Source: Vibrio natriegens NBRC 15636 = ATCC 14048 = DSM 759
Lineage (GTDB): Bacteria > Pseudomonadota > Gammaproteobacteria > Enterobacterales > Vibrionaceae
Assembly (NCBI RefSeq): GCF_035621455.1
Contig: NZ_CP141823.1
Coordinates: 1,426,001 to 1,490,000 of the forward strand
DNA length: 64,000 nucleotides
Direction of reading: 5' to 3'
Shown here: positions 1 to 9,202 of the stretch, piece after piece
Layout of the letters: every line of letters starts with the position of its first letter
Position numbering within the stretch: the stretch's first letter is position 1
The notes under the pieces: generated by a model
Databases searched by the model: none
The model's input: the letters and a program-made list of their open reading frames with translations, nothing else
What the model was told of the DNA's origin: nothing
Translations under genes and position numbers: made by a program

Positions 1-2
1 TA

Positions 3-317
3 AATCCGGACGCGAATAATGCGACGTCTCCTTTCTCGACTGATGACTATGATGCAACAACATTATTGCGTTGCCGTGCAGAAGGGCAGGAAGATTTCGG
101 TACGTGTCCTGCGGGTATCTTACGCATGGAAGACAATCAAGCCAGTATCGTGGTGCAAAGCCCGGCAGGAGAGCAGTTCACGATTAACTTTATGAGCGAT
201 TACGTAAACGCAACCAACCGAGAAGTGAAAGCGGATTTGGAAGGCGACACCTGGACGGTGGTCATTAATGGTAAAGAAGTTTATCAAGTTCCACTGGCGG
301 CTATCGAGGGTGGTTAA
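3..317 (+). CDS. C-terminal part of an unrecognised protein
   Basis: An open frame runs without interruption from the left edge to a TAA at 317, so this is the last ~104 residues of a gene beginning upstream. The visible part starts with an Asn/Asp/Thr/Ser-rich stretch, then a region with two cysteines, and ends in short alternating hydrophobic segments that look like beta strands (WTVVING, EVYQVPLAAI). I do not recognise a family. A strong terminator 55 bases downstream supports this being the true end of a transcribed gene. The first ATG inside the frame (126) is unlikely to be the start because the frame and its composition continue upstream. Confidence 0.55.
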   Translation, partial: NPDANNATSPFSTDDYDATTLLRCRAEGQEDFGTCPAGILRMEDNQASIVVQSPAGEQFTINFMSDYVNATNREVKADLEGDTWTVVINGKEVYQVPLAAIEGG

Positions 318-371
318 TTTTTTATCGAGTGTTTTTCTCTGAACACTAAAGTGCCGAAGGCTGACTCCAAT

Positions 372-408
372 AATGAGCAATGCATTTAGAGTGCATTGCT
401 CATTTTTA
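372..408 (+). terminator. Rho-independent terminator
   Basis: A 13-bp perfect inverted repeat (AATGAGCAATGCA / TGCATTGCTCATT) with a 7-nt loop is followed by TTTAAC. It ends the partial gene at the left edge. Confidence 0.85.
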
Positions 409-559
409 ACTGCCTTTAGTCCTGATTGATAGCGGGCAATACGAACTCACCCATTTCCTCTAAGACCTCGTTCGCAGGTCGACGTGAAGGTTTGAGGTTC
501 AGGGCAATATGATGAAGAATCCCCCCCAGTTATCCGAACTTAATTTATTGAGACGTGGA

Positions 560-1714
560 TTACTGCTTCCACCATTGAGAGAACGTCTGGTTGTTATCTT
601 CTAAACCGACGATTTCTCCAATCATTGGTGTCATTAAGCGGTAATCTTGTCGCTGACTTGCCTGAGCGATCCGATCTAGTGGCTCATACCAGGCATGTTT
701 AGCCAACTTGAATTTACTATTGTGCGAAGGTAATAGTGCTTTTGCGTTGAGATCGTTGGCAGCTTGAGCGACTTCTTCTGGCGTCATATGAATGAATGGC
801 CAGTTTTTGTTGTATTGGCCAGTTTCAAGCACCGCGATATCGAAGCCGCCGAATTCATTGGCTATTGATTTGAAATGGTCACCATAGCCACTGTCACCAC
901 CAAGATAGACCTTATGTTGATTCGATACGATGGCAAATGATCCCCAGAGTGTACGATTACGTTTTAGCAATCGGCCTGAAAAGTGCTGTGCTGGAAGGAT
1001 ATGAATTCGGCCCGCTTTCGTTGTTAGTGAATCATACCAGTCGCCTTCCGTGATCTGCTCAGGGCTGAATCCCCATTGAGTGAAATAAGAGCCGACACCA
1101 ATAGGCGTCACAATATGGTCAATTTTCGCTTTCAGCGCGTTAATTGTTGGGTAATCGAGGTGATCCCAGTGATCGTGGGTAATTAACAGATATTCTATTT
1201 CTGGGATGTCATCTGCGCTGTAAACATTGCTACCGGGAAATGCCACGTTGGTGTAGGGAACCGGAGAAGCGTTGTCACTGAATACAGGGTCAATTAAGTA
1301 GCGAATGCCATCTAGCTGGATAAAGTAGCTGGAATGGCCCATCCAGACCATAACATTGTCACGTGGATTCAGACCTAGTAAGTCTGACTTGACTGAAGGC
1401 AAATTGGTTACCGGAACGGCGTCGACAACAGGTTCCGTTAAAAAACGGTAGAACCCCACCAAAGCGCCATCGCTTGACGTGGATACCGGAACCTCCTCAA
1501 TATTGTGAAACTTTCCGTCTACGTATTTTCCCTGGTAACTATCCACTTTCACCTGAGGGGAGGCAAACTGAGGTTGTAGCATATAGGTGTAGACACCAGC
1601 AGCAATAATGGCGAGTAGGGCGATCGCGACTTTGAGTATCTTTCTTAGTTTTAGCCCCAGTCTTTTCGTTTTTGTATGACTTAACTCGACTGTTTGAGCT
1701 TCTGGTTGAGACAT
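560..1714 (-). CDS. Membrane-anchored metallo-beta-lactamase-fold hydrolase
   Basis: 384 residues. A basic N-terminus followed by one hydrophobic segment (about residues 23-46) suggests a signal anchor with the enzyme on the periplasmic side. The core has the family metal motif THDHWDHLD near residue 180, preceded by WMGHSSYFIQLDG and followed by LPAQHFSGR and YLGGDSGYG, an arrangement typical of the UlaG/RomA/NAPE-PLD-like branch, whose members cleave phosphoester, lactone or amide bonds. The substrate cannot be told from sequence. Start at 1714 is supported by a GGAGA ribosome site. It is divergent from glucokinase and appears monocistronic. Confidence 0.8.
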   Translation of the reverse strand: MSQPEAQTVELSHTKTKRLGLKLRKILKVAIALLAIIAAGVYTYMLQPQFASPQVKVDSYQGKYVDGKFHNIEEVPVSTSSDGALVGFYRFLTEPVVDAVPVTNLPSVKSDLLGLNPRDNVMVWMGHSSYFIQLDGIRYLIDPVFSDNASPVPYTNVAFPGSNVYSADDIPEIEYLLITHDHWDHLDYPTINALKAKIDHIVTPIGVGSYFTQWGFSPEQITEGDWYDSLTTKAGRIHILPAQHFSGRLLKRNRTLWGSFAIVSNQHKVYLGGDSGYGDHFKSIANEFGGFDIAVLETGQYNKNWPFIHMTPEEVAQAANDLNAKALLPSHNSKFKLAKHAWYEPLDRIAQASQRQDYRLMTPMIGEIVGLEDNNQTFSQWWKQ

Positions 1715-2160
1715 CGGTTCTCCGAATAGTAATGGTGTTTAAGATGACGTTATATTCAAGTTCATACGCTAATCTTCAACAAAGGATGCCGTTATTTTCC
1801 ACAGCTTTACTCTGAGTTTGTCCGCATAATTCCTGAACCGAGTATTTTCATCAATTTACTGTAGAGAATAAAGACCCATTCCTGTGTTATTTTTGCTCAT
1901 TCGTACTATTTTTCGCGCTATATGGAATTTACCGGTGAAATCAGTAAATCGTTAACCTGTAATCCATTTCGCATAGATAGGCTCCAACCCTCTGCTATAT
2001 TTAAGTGCAAATATTATGTCGTAAAGCTAACGATTTCTGATTATTGAGCATTAACTAGTTTGTTTTGTGTCACTTTTCATGGTGTTGCATTTTGTGTTCT
2101 GCGTGCGTTTTATCGCCAATAAATACACGTGATCGTTTTGAGTATTATTAGGGAGAAGCA
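1715..2160. other. Divergent intergenic region, hydrolase / glk
   Basis: 446 AT-rich bases between divergent genes, so it must hold both promoters. I see no coding frame, no convincing operator and no long repeat. A GGGAGAA ribosome site lies just before glk. Confidence 0.5.
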
Positions 2161-3132
2161 ATGTCGGAACAGTATGCCTTGGTAGGGGATATCGGGGGAA
2201 CCAACGCGCGTTTAGCTCTTTGTGAGTTATCGACAGGAACGATCAGCGATATCGTGACTTACCCTGCTGCCGAATATGAATCGCTGGAAGTCGTCATGCG
2301 TCAATACCTTGATCGTCACGACACTCCGATCTCATCGGCCTGTATTGCGATTGCTTGTCCGGTAACGGGGGATTGGGTTTCCATGACTAACCACCACTGG
2401 GAGTTCTCTATCCAGGAACTAAAATCCCAACTTAACCTTCAGGTTTTGGAAGTCATTAACGATTTCACTGCGGTTTCCTTTGCTATTCCAAGTTTAAAAC
2501 CTGAGGACAGAGTTCAGATCGGTGGCGGTGAAGCGATAGCCAATAAGCCGATAGCCGTATACGGAGCGGGAACCGGGCTTGGTGTCGCTCAGCTGATTCA
2601 TGGCGGAAACCTATGGCATAGCGTACCAGGAGAAGGTGGGCATGTTGACCTGGCGGCTTGTACCCCTGAAGAAGACGACTTGATTGTTTACCTACGTAAC
2701 AAGTTCGGTCGTGTGTCTGCGGAACGCTGTTTGTCTGGCCAAGGTATCCGAAATATATACGACTTTGTTGTGTCACACCATGGTGCCGCACCTGAAGACT
2801 ACACCCCGGCAATGATCACTGAGAAAGCACTCAAAGCGGAATGCAAGGATTGTGAGCGCGCACTCTATCTGTTTTGCATTTTGATGGGGCGTTTTGGCGG
2901 TAACCTGGCACTGACTAATGGATCATTTGGTGGTGTGTATATTGCTGGCGGTATTGTTCCTAAAGTTCAAGAACTATTCATCAAGTCCGGCTTTCGAGTG
3001 GCTTTTGAAGATAAAGGCCGATTTAAAGAGTACCTTCAATCCATCCCTGTGTTCTTAATCACTCATTCCGAACCTGGCTTGCTGGGCGCGGGCACCTACA
3101 TCAGACAGTCATTAAATATCTCTATAAATTAA
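2161..3132 (+). CDS. glk: Glucokinase
   Basis: 323 residues, the usual length of proteobacterial Glk. It phosphorylates cytosolic glucose to glucose-6-phosphate with ATP. Visible motifs: the N-terminal phosphate loop GDIGGTNARLAL (residues 9-20), the second ASKHA-fold motif GAGTGLGVAQL (about 136-146) and GEGGHVDLA (about 158-166), which carries the glucose-binding Glu/His. ATG at 2161 follows a GGGAGAAG ribosome site. The gene stands alone, with a weak hairpin after it. Confidence 0.93.
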   Translation: MSEQYALVGDIGGTNARLALCELSTGTISDIVTYPAAEYESLEVVMRQYLDRHDTPISSACIAIACPVTGDWVSMTNHHWEFSIQELKSQLNLQVLEVINDFTAVSFAIPSLKPEDRVQIGGGEAIANKPIAVYGAGTGLGVAQLIHGGNLWHSVPGEGGHVDLAACTPEEDDLIVYLRNKFGRVSAERCLSGQGIRNIYDFVVSHHGAAPEDYTPAMITEKALKAECKDCERALYLFCILMGRFGGNLALTNGSFGGVYIAGGIVPKVQELFIKSGFRVAFEDKGRFKEYLQSIPVFLITHSEPGLLGAGTYIRQSLNISIN

Positions 3133-3432
3133 TATTTAACTCTAACCCGAATTCATAAATTGGATTCGGGATTCTGCTTGCCATCTTCATTTTTGTAATC
3201 AATTCTCCAGTTATAACCTGTACTTTCAAAGTGCAATTTGCCTGTTTTTCAATTTGTGAACTTCGGCTCTCTAACCTTAAAAAAATCCCCTTCTTCGTGC
3301 GCTGACAGGCAAAAAAGCAAAGTTATTCGGAGCAAAAAATCGCTTTAATAACCTTATAAATAAAAAGGGTAAATCGATAACAAAAAAAGATCGGCACCCT
3401 CAACAAGATCTTAACTTATAAGGATAAACACG
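3133..3432. other. Intergenic region with weak hairpin after glk
   Basis: CCCGAAT (3147-3153) and ATTCGGG (3164-3170) form a 7-bp stem just downstream of glk; no T-run follows, so termination is doubtful. The rest is AT-rich and presumably contains the promoter for the next gene. A purine-rich AAGGATAA site precedes its ATG. Confidence 0.4.
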
Positions 3433-4575
3433 ATGAGCGTATTTAAACTGGCGTTTCCTAAAATCAATTACTCTGGTGTAGGCGCGATTGAAGCCTTAGT
3501 CGAGCGTTTAGCGAATGAACATGGCTTGGAAAAAGGTTTACTTATCTGTGACCCAATGCTTGTTGAGTTGGGGTTTGCCGAAAAACTACTTTCGAGCTCG
3601 TTAGAGCTTACTTTGTTTAAAGATGTAAGACCTAACCCTGATACCGACACGGTGAAAAATGCGTATGACATGTATGTGACTTCTGGTGCACAATACATTA
3701 TCGGTTTTGGTGGTGGTAGTTCGATTGATACGGCAAAAGCGATCAAGATCCTATCTGCAAACCCAGGACCAATCGCCGCTTATAACGGTGTCGAGAAAGT
3801 CGAACGCTTAGGGGCGCCGCTTTATGCGATTAATACCACTGCGGGTACGGCTGCAGAAGTCACCAGTAACGCGGTTATTACGGACACAGCAACGCATGTG
3901 AAACACGTCATTATCTCAGATAAAATTATTCCAGAAATTTCAGTCAATGACGCAAGCGTTATGTTGGGTATTCCTAAAGCAACGACAGCCGCAACAGGTA
4001 TTGATGCATTAACTCATGCTCTTGAATCATACGTCTCTGTTGGTGCACATAAACTCACCGATTACATTTCTCTGGAAGCGATACAAACCATTGCAGAAAA
4101 CCTTCCAGCAGCGGTAGATGATGGCACCGATATTAACGCGCGCGAAATGATGGCTTATGGTCAGTTTATTGCTGGTCTTTCTTTCAACAGTGCCGGTTTA
4201 GGTATGGTTCACGCAATGGCTCACCCTGCAGGTGCACATAAAGACTTACCTCACGGCGTATGTAACGCAATCTTGTTACCTATCGTGAGTGAATTTAACC
4301 GCCCGCACCGTGTAGAAAAATTTGCCAAGGTCGCTGAAGTATTGGGCGTAGATACCTCTGACATGACAGCAGAACAGGCAAGTTTGGCTGCAATTGACGC
4401 GCTTCATGCACTGAACCGTCGAGTTGGCATTCCAGCAGGTTTTGGTGAGCTGGGTGTGACTGAGCAGGATATCTTGAGTTGGGTCGATGACGCATTAGCC
4501 GATCCATGCGCTGGTGGTAACCCATGTCCAATGACAAAAGATCAAGTGATTGAGTTGTATAAGAAAGCGTTATAG
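3433..4575 (+). CDS. Iron-containing alcohol dehydrogenase (YiaY/FucO-like)
   Basis: 380 residues, the normal length of family III alcohol dehydrogenases. NAD-binding motif GFGGGSSIDTAKAI (about residues 95-108), INTTAGTAAEVT, and the metal-ligand region ATGIDALTHALESYVS ... GMVHAMAHPAG ... LPHGVCNAILLP, in which an Asp and three His bind Fe2+. Closest remembered relative is E. coli YiaY, whose family members oxidise or reduce small alcohols, aldehydes and possibly L-threonine; the true substrate is unknown. A terminator follows directly, so it is probably a single-gene unit. Confidence 0.85.
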   Translation: MSVFKLAFPKINYSGVGAIEALVERLANEHGLEKGLLICDPMLVELGFAEKLLSSSLELTLFKDVRPNPDTDTVKNAYDMYVTSGAQYIIGFGGGSSIDTAKAIKILSANPGPIAAYNGVEKVERLGAPLYAINTTAGTAAEVTSNAVITDTATHVKHVIISDKIIPEISVNDASVMLGIPKATTAATGIDALTHALESYVSVGAHKLTDYISLEAIQTIAENLPAAVDDGTDINAREMMAYGQFIAGLSFNSAGLGMVHAMAHPAGAHKDLPHGVCNAILLPIVSEFNRPHRVEKFAKVAEVLGVDTSDMTAEQASLAAIDALHALNRRVGIPAGFGELGVTEQDILSWVDDALADPCAGGNPCPMTKDQVIELYKKAL

Positions 4576-4603
4576 TACCGATTCGAATCAGTGAGTTAAG
4601 AAC

Positions 4604-4630
4604 AAGCCTAGTCACATGTTGACTAGGCTT
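4604..4630 (+). terminator. Terminator of the iron alcohol dehydrogenase gene
   Basis: AAGCCTAGTCA and TGACTAGGCTT form an 11-bp perfect stem with a 5-nt loop, followed by TGTCGTTTTTG. Confidence 0.7.
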
Positions 4631-4907
4631 TGTCGTTTTTGTCGCCCAAGGCAAGTTAAAGTAGAAAATTAGGCATTAAATAGCGTTTACGTAAGCAATA
4701 GGTAATGGAATGCTCATTGGTTGAGATTTAGGTTTATTATTGTTTTATATCAAGTGTTTATTGTTTGTTTTTAGGTGTTTTTGCTTGCTGGCCTAGGTGG
4801 ATTTTCCTACATCTCAAGGTTTGACTTGGAAGATTGTGCAAGGAATTCGTAGTATCCGGATAACGGTAAATTGGTGACTTGTCGCATTATAAATATCAGA
4901 AACGTCG

Positions 4908-4928
4908 TTAGGAGAGACACTCTCCTAA
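4908..4928 (+). promoter_or_regulatory. Perfect hairpin in the leader of the Tat hydrolase gene
   Basis: TTAGGAGAG aca CTCTCCTAA is a 9-bp perfect stem with a 3-nt loop, 110 bases before the start codon. The rest of the 4576-5037 intergenic stretch shows the upstream terminator and AT-rich DNA only. The AGGAG on the left arm resembles a ribosome site but has no usable start codon after it. Role unknown: leader structure or operator. Confidence 0.4.
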
Positions 4929-5037
4929 ACGGTGCACGCTCTTAAGCTAGTCATGTTGTCTCAAGTTGGGGATGACTAATTTGAGCAAATTCCGAAACTG
5001 AGATGACAAGCTTATCAGGCTTACTAGGAGAAACTAG

Positions 5038-6147
5038 ATGAACAAACACAACGATACCAACAACACAAACGCTAGCCACGACTTGCCAGACGCTAGTCGC
5101 CGAAATGCATTGAAAATGGCAGGAGCAAGCGCGGTTGCTTTAGGTGTTGGTGCGCTTTCAGGAGGCCAGGCCATGGCAAGCACGACATTAGAATTAAGTA
5201 ATAGCTGGGATAAAACTTTCGCTAAAAGCGACAAGGTTGAGCACAAAAAAGTTACGTTCAAAAACCGTTACGGTATTACGCTTGCCGCTGATCTGTATCA
5301 GCCAAAAGAAAGCACTGGCAAGTTAGCTGCTATCGTTCTGAGTGGCCCATTTGGTGCAGTGAAAGAACAGTCATCTGGTTTGTATGCGCAAACAATGGCA
5401 GAACGTGGATTTGTTACGCTAGCATTTGATCCATCTTACACTGGTGAAAGTGGTGGTGAGCCACGTAATGTTGCTTCCCCAGATATCAATACTGAAGATT
5501 TCAGTGCTGCAGTCGACTTTATCGGTTTGCTAGAAAATGTTGACCGCGAGCGAATCGGCGTTATCGGTATCTGTGGTTGGGGCGGCATGGCATTAAATGC
5601 AGTCGCAATTGACAAGCGCGTTAAAGCGGTTGTGGCTAGCACTATGTACGATATGACTCGAGTTATGTCCAAAGGCTACAACGACAGTGTTACTCTTGAA
5701 CAACGTACTCAAGGACTAGAGCAATTGGGTCAGCAGCGCTGGAAAGACGCTGAAAACGGTGAGCCAGCTTATGGTCCTGTGTCTCTTGAACTGCAGGGCG
5801 GCGAACCACAGTTTGTTGTCGAATACGCGGCTTACTATAAGGATCCGCAGCGCGGTTTCCACCCAAGAGCCATTAACTCAAATGCTTCTTGGACAATCAC
5901 AACGCCACTGTCGTTTATGAACATGCCGATCTTGACGTACATTGCAGAAATCTCACCACGTCCGGTTCTGCTTATCCACGGTGAGAAGGCACACTCGCGC
6001 TATTTCAGTGAAACGGCGTATGAAGCAGCTGCTGAGCCAAAAGAACTGATGATCATTCCTAATGCAACCCATACCGATCTTTATGATCAGATGGATGTGA
6101 TTCCATTCGACAAAATGGAAGGTTTCTTTAAGGAGCATTTAGCTTAA
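5038..6147 (+). CDS. Tat-exported alpha/beta hydrolase (YcjY-like)
   Basis: 369 residues. A twin-arginine signal is visible: SRRNALKMAG (about residues 19-28), a mild hydrophobic stretch and AMA near residue 46, so the enzyme is likely exported folded to the periplasm. The mature part starts like E. coli YcjY (FKNRYGITLAADLYQP) and contains the conserved block TLAFDPSYTGESGGEPR. The nucleophile elbow reads GICGWGG, so the candidate nucleophile is Cys rather than Ser, as in dienelactone-hydrolase-like enzymes. A late LLIHGEKAHS and NATHTDLYD supply the acid/His region. Start chosen for the AGGAG site 8 bases upstream. Substrate unknown. Confidence 0.78.
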   Translation: MNKHNDTNNTNASHDLPDASRRNALKMAGASAVALGVGALSGGQAMASTTLELSNSWDKTFAKSDKVEHKKVTFKNRYGITLAADLYQPKESTGKLAAIVLSGPFGAVKEQSSGLYAQTMAERGFVTLAFDPSYTGESGGEPRNVASPDINTEDFSAAVDFIGLLENVDRERIGVIGICGWGGMALNAVAIDKRVKAVVASTMYDMTRVMSKGYNDSVTLEQRTQGLEQLGQQRWKDAENGEPAYGPVSLELQGGEPQFVVEYAAYYKDPQRGFHPRAINSNASWTITTPLSFMNMPILTYIAEISPRPVLLIHGEKAHSRYFSETAYEAAAEPKELMIIPNATHTDLYDQMDVIPFDKMEGFFKEHLA

Positions 6148-6248
6148 GAAAGAAGCCAGCCCACTAAGTAAGCCAAGGTATAAAGGTCAAAATAGAAATA
6201 TCTGACCTTAAAGTATTGAGGCTGAAAACCAGTGAACCCCCCCTAAAA

Positions 6249-6284
6249 AAAGCCAGCATCGTATGACCACAGATGTTGGCTTCT
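6249..6284 (+). terminator. Terminator after the Tat hydrolase
   Basis: AAGCCAGCATC and GATGTTGGCTT pair over 11 positions (one G-U) around an 11-nt loop, followed by CTTGGTTT. Confidence 0.6.
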
Positions 6285-6846
6285 TGGTTTATGTGCCGCA
6301 TAGATATATCCCGTGATGCAATAAATTTTTTTCGTCATGATGATTATTTATGTGTGCGAATTCACTGAAATCTTGATTTGTTAACTATATCGTAACTATT
6401 GGTTAACGTTTAAAACAATAAGTTTACCGTTCTGTTGTGCCAATAGATAGACGGATTTTTCTAGCTACATCATTGTTTTAAATGGAACCGAATAATTGCT
6501 CTAAGCCTCTAAGTTGTAAGGTTTTTATTTGGTCAATTATTTTGAATGTTTGTTTAACTTTGCATCGTTTTGGTGCGTGAGATTGCAGTCGGTTGGTGAG
6601 AGACATCTTTAGGATGCTGCGGAGAAAAAATTTGTTTTCGGCTTACCAAAAAATAAGCAAGCTATTCAAGCAGATATATTGACCCTTGTAGTTTTAAACT
6701 TGATGTTGCAAAAGTATGCACTGTATTTAGATATACAGGCATGGTTGTTGCTTAGACAAAAGTGCTCGATTCGGTGCGCTAAGCAAAAACAAAAAATAGC
6801 TAGTGCTACCGGTTAATAATAAATCTCCTTTACATTGGAGTGCGCT
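6285..6846. other. Long leader/promoter region of the GlxA-type regulator
   Basis: About 560 AT-rich bases with no frame that looks coding. It probably carries the regulator promoter and its control sites. I could not pick out a defensible operator. Confidence 0.4.
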
Positions 6847-7980
6847 ATGTCAGTCTCAATAAATCAGTTCGATGGCTCGTCGAACAAGGAAGTAAACCGT
6901 ATTGGTTTTTTGTTGTTAGATAATTTTACTATGCTCGCGTTTTCATCAGCGGTGGAACCGATGCGCATGGCAAACCAGCTGACAGGGAAAGAACTGTATG
7001 ATTGGTATGTGATATCAGAAGATGGTGATTACGTTGAAGCTAGTGACGGTATTACTATCAAGCCAGATTGTTCAATGGCAGATGCCCCCCAATTAGATAC
7101 ATTGATTGTAGTGGGTGGTGTAAATATCACACGCAGTTTTACGCGTAAACAAGTAACGTGGTTACAGTCTTTAGCCCGTAAACATGTTGGCCTTGGTGGG
7201 GTATGTACGGGGGCTTACGTGTTAGCGGAAGCGGGGTTGCTGGACGGCTATCAGTGCAGTGTGCACTGGGAATGTCTTGCTACGTTGCAGGAGCGTCATC
7301 CTCGCGTTAATTGTCTCAACCACTTATTTGTGATTGACCGAGATCGAATGACATGCAGTGGTGGTTCTGTGCCATTAGACATGATGATTACCATGATCCA
7401 GAAAGATTATGGTCGTGAACTTGGTTCAAGCATTTCAGAAATGTTCATTTGCGACAATATTCGCGGTGAAAGTGATACACAGCGCATTCCGCTTAAGCAT
7501 ACGATCGGTACGGCTCAGCCTAAACTAGTCGAAGCTATTATTTTAATGGAAGCGAATATAGAAGAGACTATCGAATTGGATGAATTGGCAGTGTATGTCG
7601 GCTTATCCCGTCGCCAATTAGAGCGTCTGTTCCAGAAATATTTGCAATGCTCACCATCAAAATACTACCTCAAGCTAAGACTGAACCGCGCAAGACAGTT
7701 ACTAAGACAAACATCGATGTCAATTATCGAGATCGCAACTGCATGTGGCTTTGTCTCTTCACCACACTTTAGTAAGTGTTACCGCGTGCACATTGGTATT
7801 TCACCGAAAGCGGAAAGGTTGGGGACACATTCAGCAGCGGTGGCTAATGTGAGTGTCGCTCCTCCGGCTTTAGAGTCGAATACCATCGTAGATTTAATGC
7901 AATTTGATGCTCCATTACGCTCATCGAAAGCGCTATTTGAAGCGCAGCATGAGCCTACCTACGGCTCAATCTCCATCTAA
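6847..7980 (+). CDS. GlxA/GbdR-type transcriptional regulator (DJ-1/PfpI + AraC)
   Basis: 377 residues from ATG 6847, chosen because GGAG lies 6 bases upstream; a TTG 12 bases earlier is also open. The N-terminal ~200 residues are a DJ-1/PfpI-like domain (IGFLLLDNFTMLAFSSAVEPMRMAN; LGGVCTGAYVLAEAG) that retains the nucleophile-position Cys. The C-terminus is an AraC/XylS double helix-turn-helix (VGLSRRQLERLFQKYL ... IATACGFVSSPHFSKCYR). The architecture is that of Pseudomonas GbdR, activator of glycine-betaine and dimethylglycine catabolism, and it lies directly upstream of that locus. This and the homologue at 57692-58738 are both GbdR candidates; the retained Cys and position next to dgcAB slightly favour this one. 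Confidence 0.85.
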   Translation: MSVSINQFDGSSNKEVNRIGFLLLDNFTMLAFSSAVEPMRMANQLTGKELYDWYVISEDGDYVEASDGITIKPDCSMADAPQLDTLIVVGGVNITRSFTRKQVTWLQSLARKHVGLGGVCTGAYVLAEAGLLDGYQCSVHWECLATLQERHPRVNCLNHLFVIDRDRMTCSGGSVPLDMMITMIQKDYGRELGSSISEMFICDNIRGESDTQRIPLKHTIGTAQPKLVEAIILMEANIEETIELDELAVYVGLSRRQLERLFQKYLQCSPSKYYLKLRLNRARQLLRQTSMSIIEIATACGFVSSPHFSKCYRVHIGISPKAERLGTHSAAVANVSVAPPALESNTIVDLMQFDAPLRSSKALFEAQHEPTYGSISI

Positions 7981-7992
7981 TCCGTTTGTTCT

Positions 7993-8031
7993 AAAAAAGA
8001 CCGCCATCCAGCAGGATGGCGGTCTTTTTTT
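7993..8031 (+). terminator. Strong terminator of the regulator gene
   Basis: AAAAGACCGCCATCC agca GGATGGCGGTCTTTTTTT: a long perfect stem, 4-nt loop and T-run, isolating the regulator from the catabolic operon 125 bases on. Confidence 0.93.
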
Positions 8032-8154
8032 GTTTTCATTTTGTCGCTTAGCGTTACGCAAAAGGGATTCAGAATGCCGTTTTTAGAACACTTTTAATCG
8101 ACCGTAATACCTATTCTGGAGACTAACGAGGAAAGGGAAGAATAGGGTTTAAAA

Positions 8155-9132
8155 ATGAACGCAACGGACTTGCATGATGATTCAATAGTGATTGATGGCC
8201 TGGTTATCGCGAAGTGGGACCGAGCACTGTTTGAAGACATGCGCAAAGGCGGCATCACTGCTGCAAACTGTACAGTTTCAGTTTGGGAAGGCTTTCAGAA
8301 TACGGTAAACAATATCGTTGAAATGAATAACCTTCTTGAGGAAAACAATGATTTGGTGCTTAAAGTTCGCACCACCGATGACATCCGTAAAGCGAAGCAA
8401 CAGGGTAAAACTGGCGTCATAATGGGCTTTCAAAATGCTCATGCTTTTGAAGACCAGCTTGGCTATGTGCAAGTCTTTAAAGACCTTGGCGTCGGCGTCG
8501 TTCAGATGTGTTACAACACACAAAACCTGGTTGGTACCGGTTGTTATGAGCGCGACGGTGGCTTGTCTGGTTTCGGCCACGAGATTGTCGCGGAAATGAA
8601 TAAAGTGGGCATCATGTGTGACCTGTCGCACGTGGGCGCTAAGACTTCCAAAGAAGTGATCCTAGCTTCTGAAAAACCAGTTTGTTACTCGCACTGTCTG
8701 CCTAGTGGTTTAAAAGATCACCCGCGTAATAAGTCAGATGAAGAACTGAGATTTATCGCAGACCATGGCGGCTTTGTCGGTGTAACGATGTTCGCACCTT
8801 TTCTTAAAAATGGCATTCATTCAACGGTTGATGACTACGTTGAAGCGATCGCTTACATCTTTGACCTGGTTGGTGAAGACCAAATCGGTATCGGTACTGA
8901 TTTCACACAAGGTCACGGTCAGCCGTTCTTTGAGTGGTTAACGCATGATAAAGGCTATGCACGCCGACTAACCAATTTTGGCGAAATCATTAACCCTGAA
9001 GGCATTCGTACTTTAGGTGAGTTCCCTAATTTAACAGAAGCACTGTTGCGTCACGGTTTCTCTGAAACTCAAGTTCGCAAGATCATGGGCGAAAACTGGC
9101 TTCGCGTACTAGGCGAAGTCTGGGGTGAATAA
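8155..9132 (+). CDS. M19 (membrane dipeptidase)-like protein of the betaine locus
   Basis: 325 residues with the renal-dipeptidase fold: GFQNAHAFED, GVVQMCYNTQN, the second-metal histidines in CDLSHVG and CYSHC, and a C-terminal IGIGTDF Asp. The family's first metal motif, normally DGHxD, is replaced by DGLVI (residues 14-18), and the bridging-Glu position reads Gln93, so classical dizinc dipeptidase chemistry looks doubtful. In Pseudomonas aeruginosa a homologous gene also precedes dgcAB (PA5396 as I recall), so it belongs to the pathway context although its role is unknown. It is the likely first gene of the operon, with a GAGGAAAGGGAAG purine stretch upstream. Confidence 0.8.
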   Translation: MNATDLHDDSIVIDGLVIAKWDRALFEDMRKGGITAANCTVSVWEGFQNTVNNIVEMNNLLEENNDLVLKVRTTDDIRKAKQQGKTGVIMGFQNAHAFEDQLGYVQVFKDLGVGVVQMCYNTQNLVGTGCYERDGGLSGFGHEIVAEMNKVGIMCDLSHVGAKTSKEVILASEKPVCYSHCLPSGLKDHPRNKSDEELRFIADHGGFVGVTMFAPFLKNGIHSTVDDYVEAIAYIFDLVGEDQIGIGTDFTQGHGQPFFEWLTHDKGYARRLTNFGEIINPEGIRTLGEFPNLTEALLRHGFSETQVRKIMGENWLRVLGEVWGE

Positions 9133-9202
9133 CCACAGTGTTTCACCATAAAAATATAAATAAATAACGAGTTAGTTAATTGTATAAAAGGAAGAATACG
9201 AT

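Noticed and set aside
4907..4935. GGAGAGAC sequence considered as a glycine-riboswitch core
   Set aside because: It is one arm of a simple perfect hairpin; the other riboswitch elements are not present and the gene downstream is unrelated to glycine.
7904..8086. Open frame over the end of the GlxA-type regulator
   Set aside because: It overlaps the regulator in another frame and reads through a strong terminator; no ribosome site.
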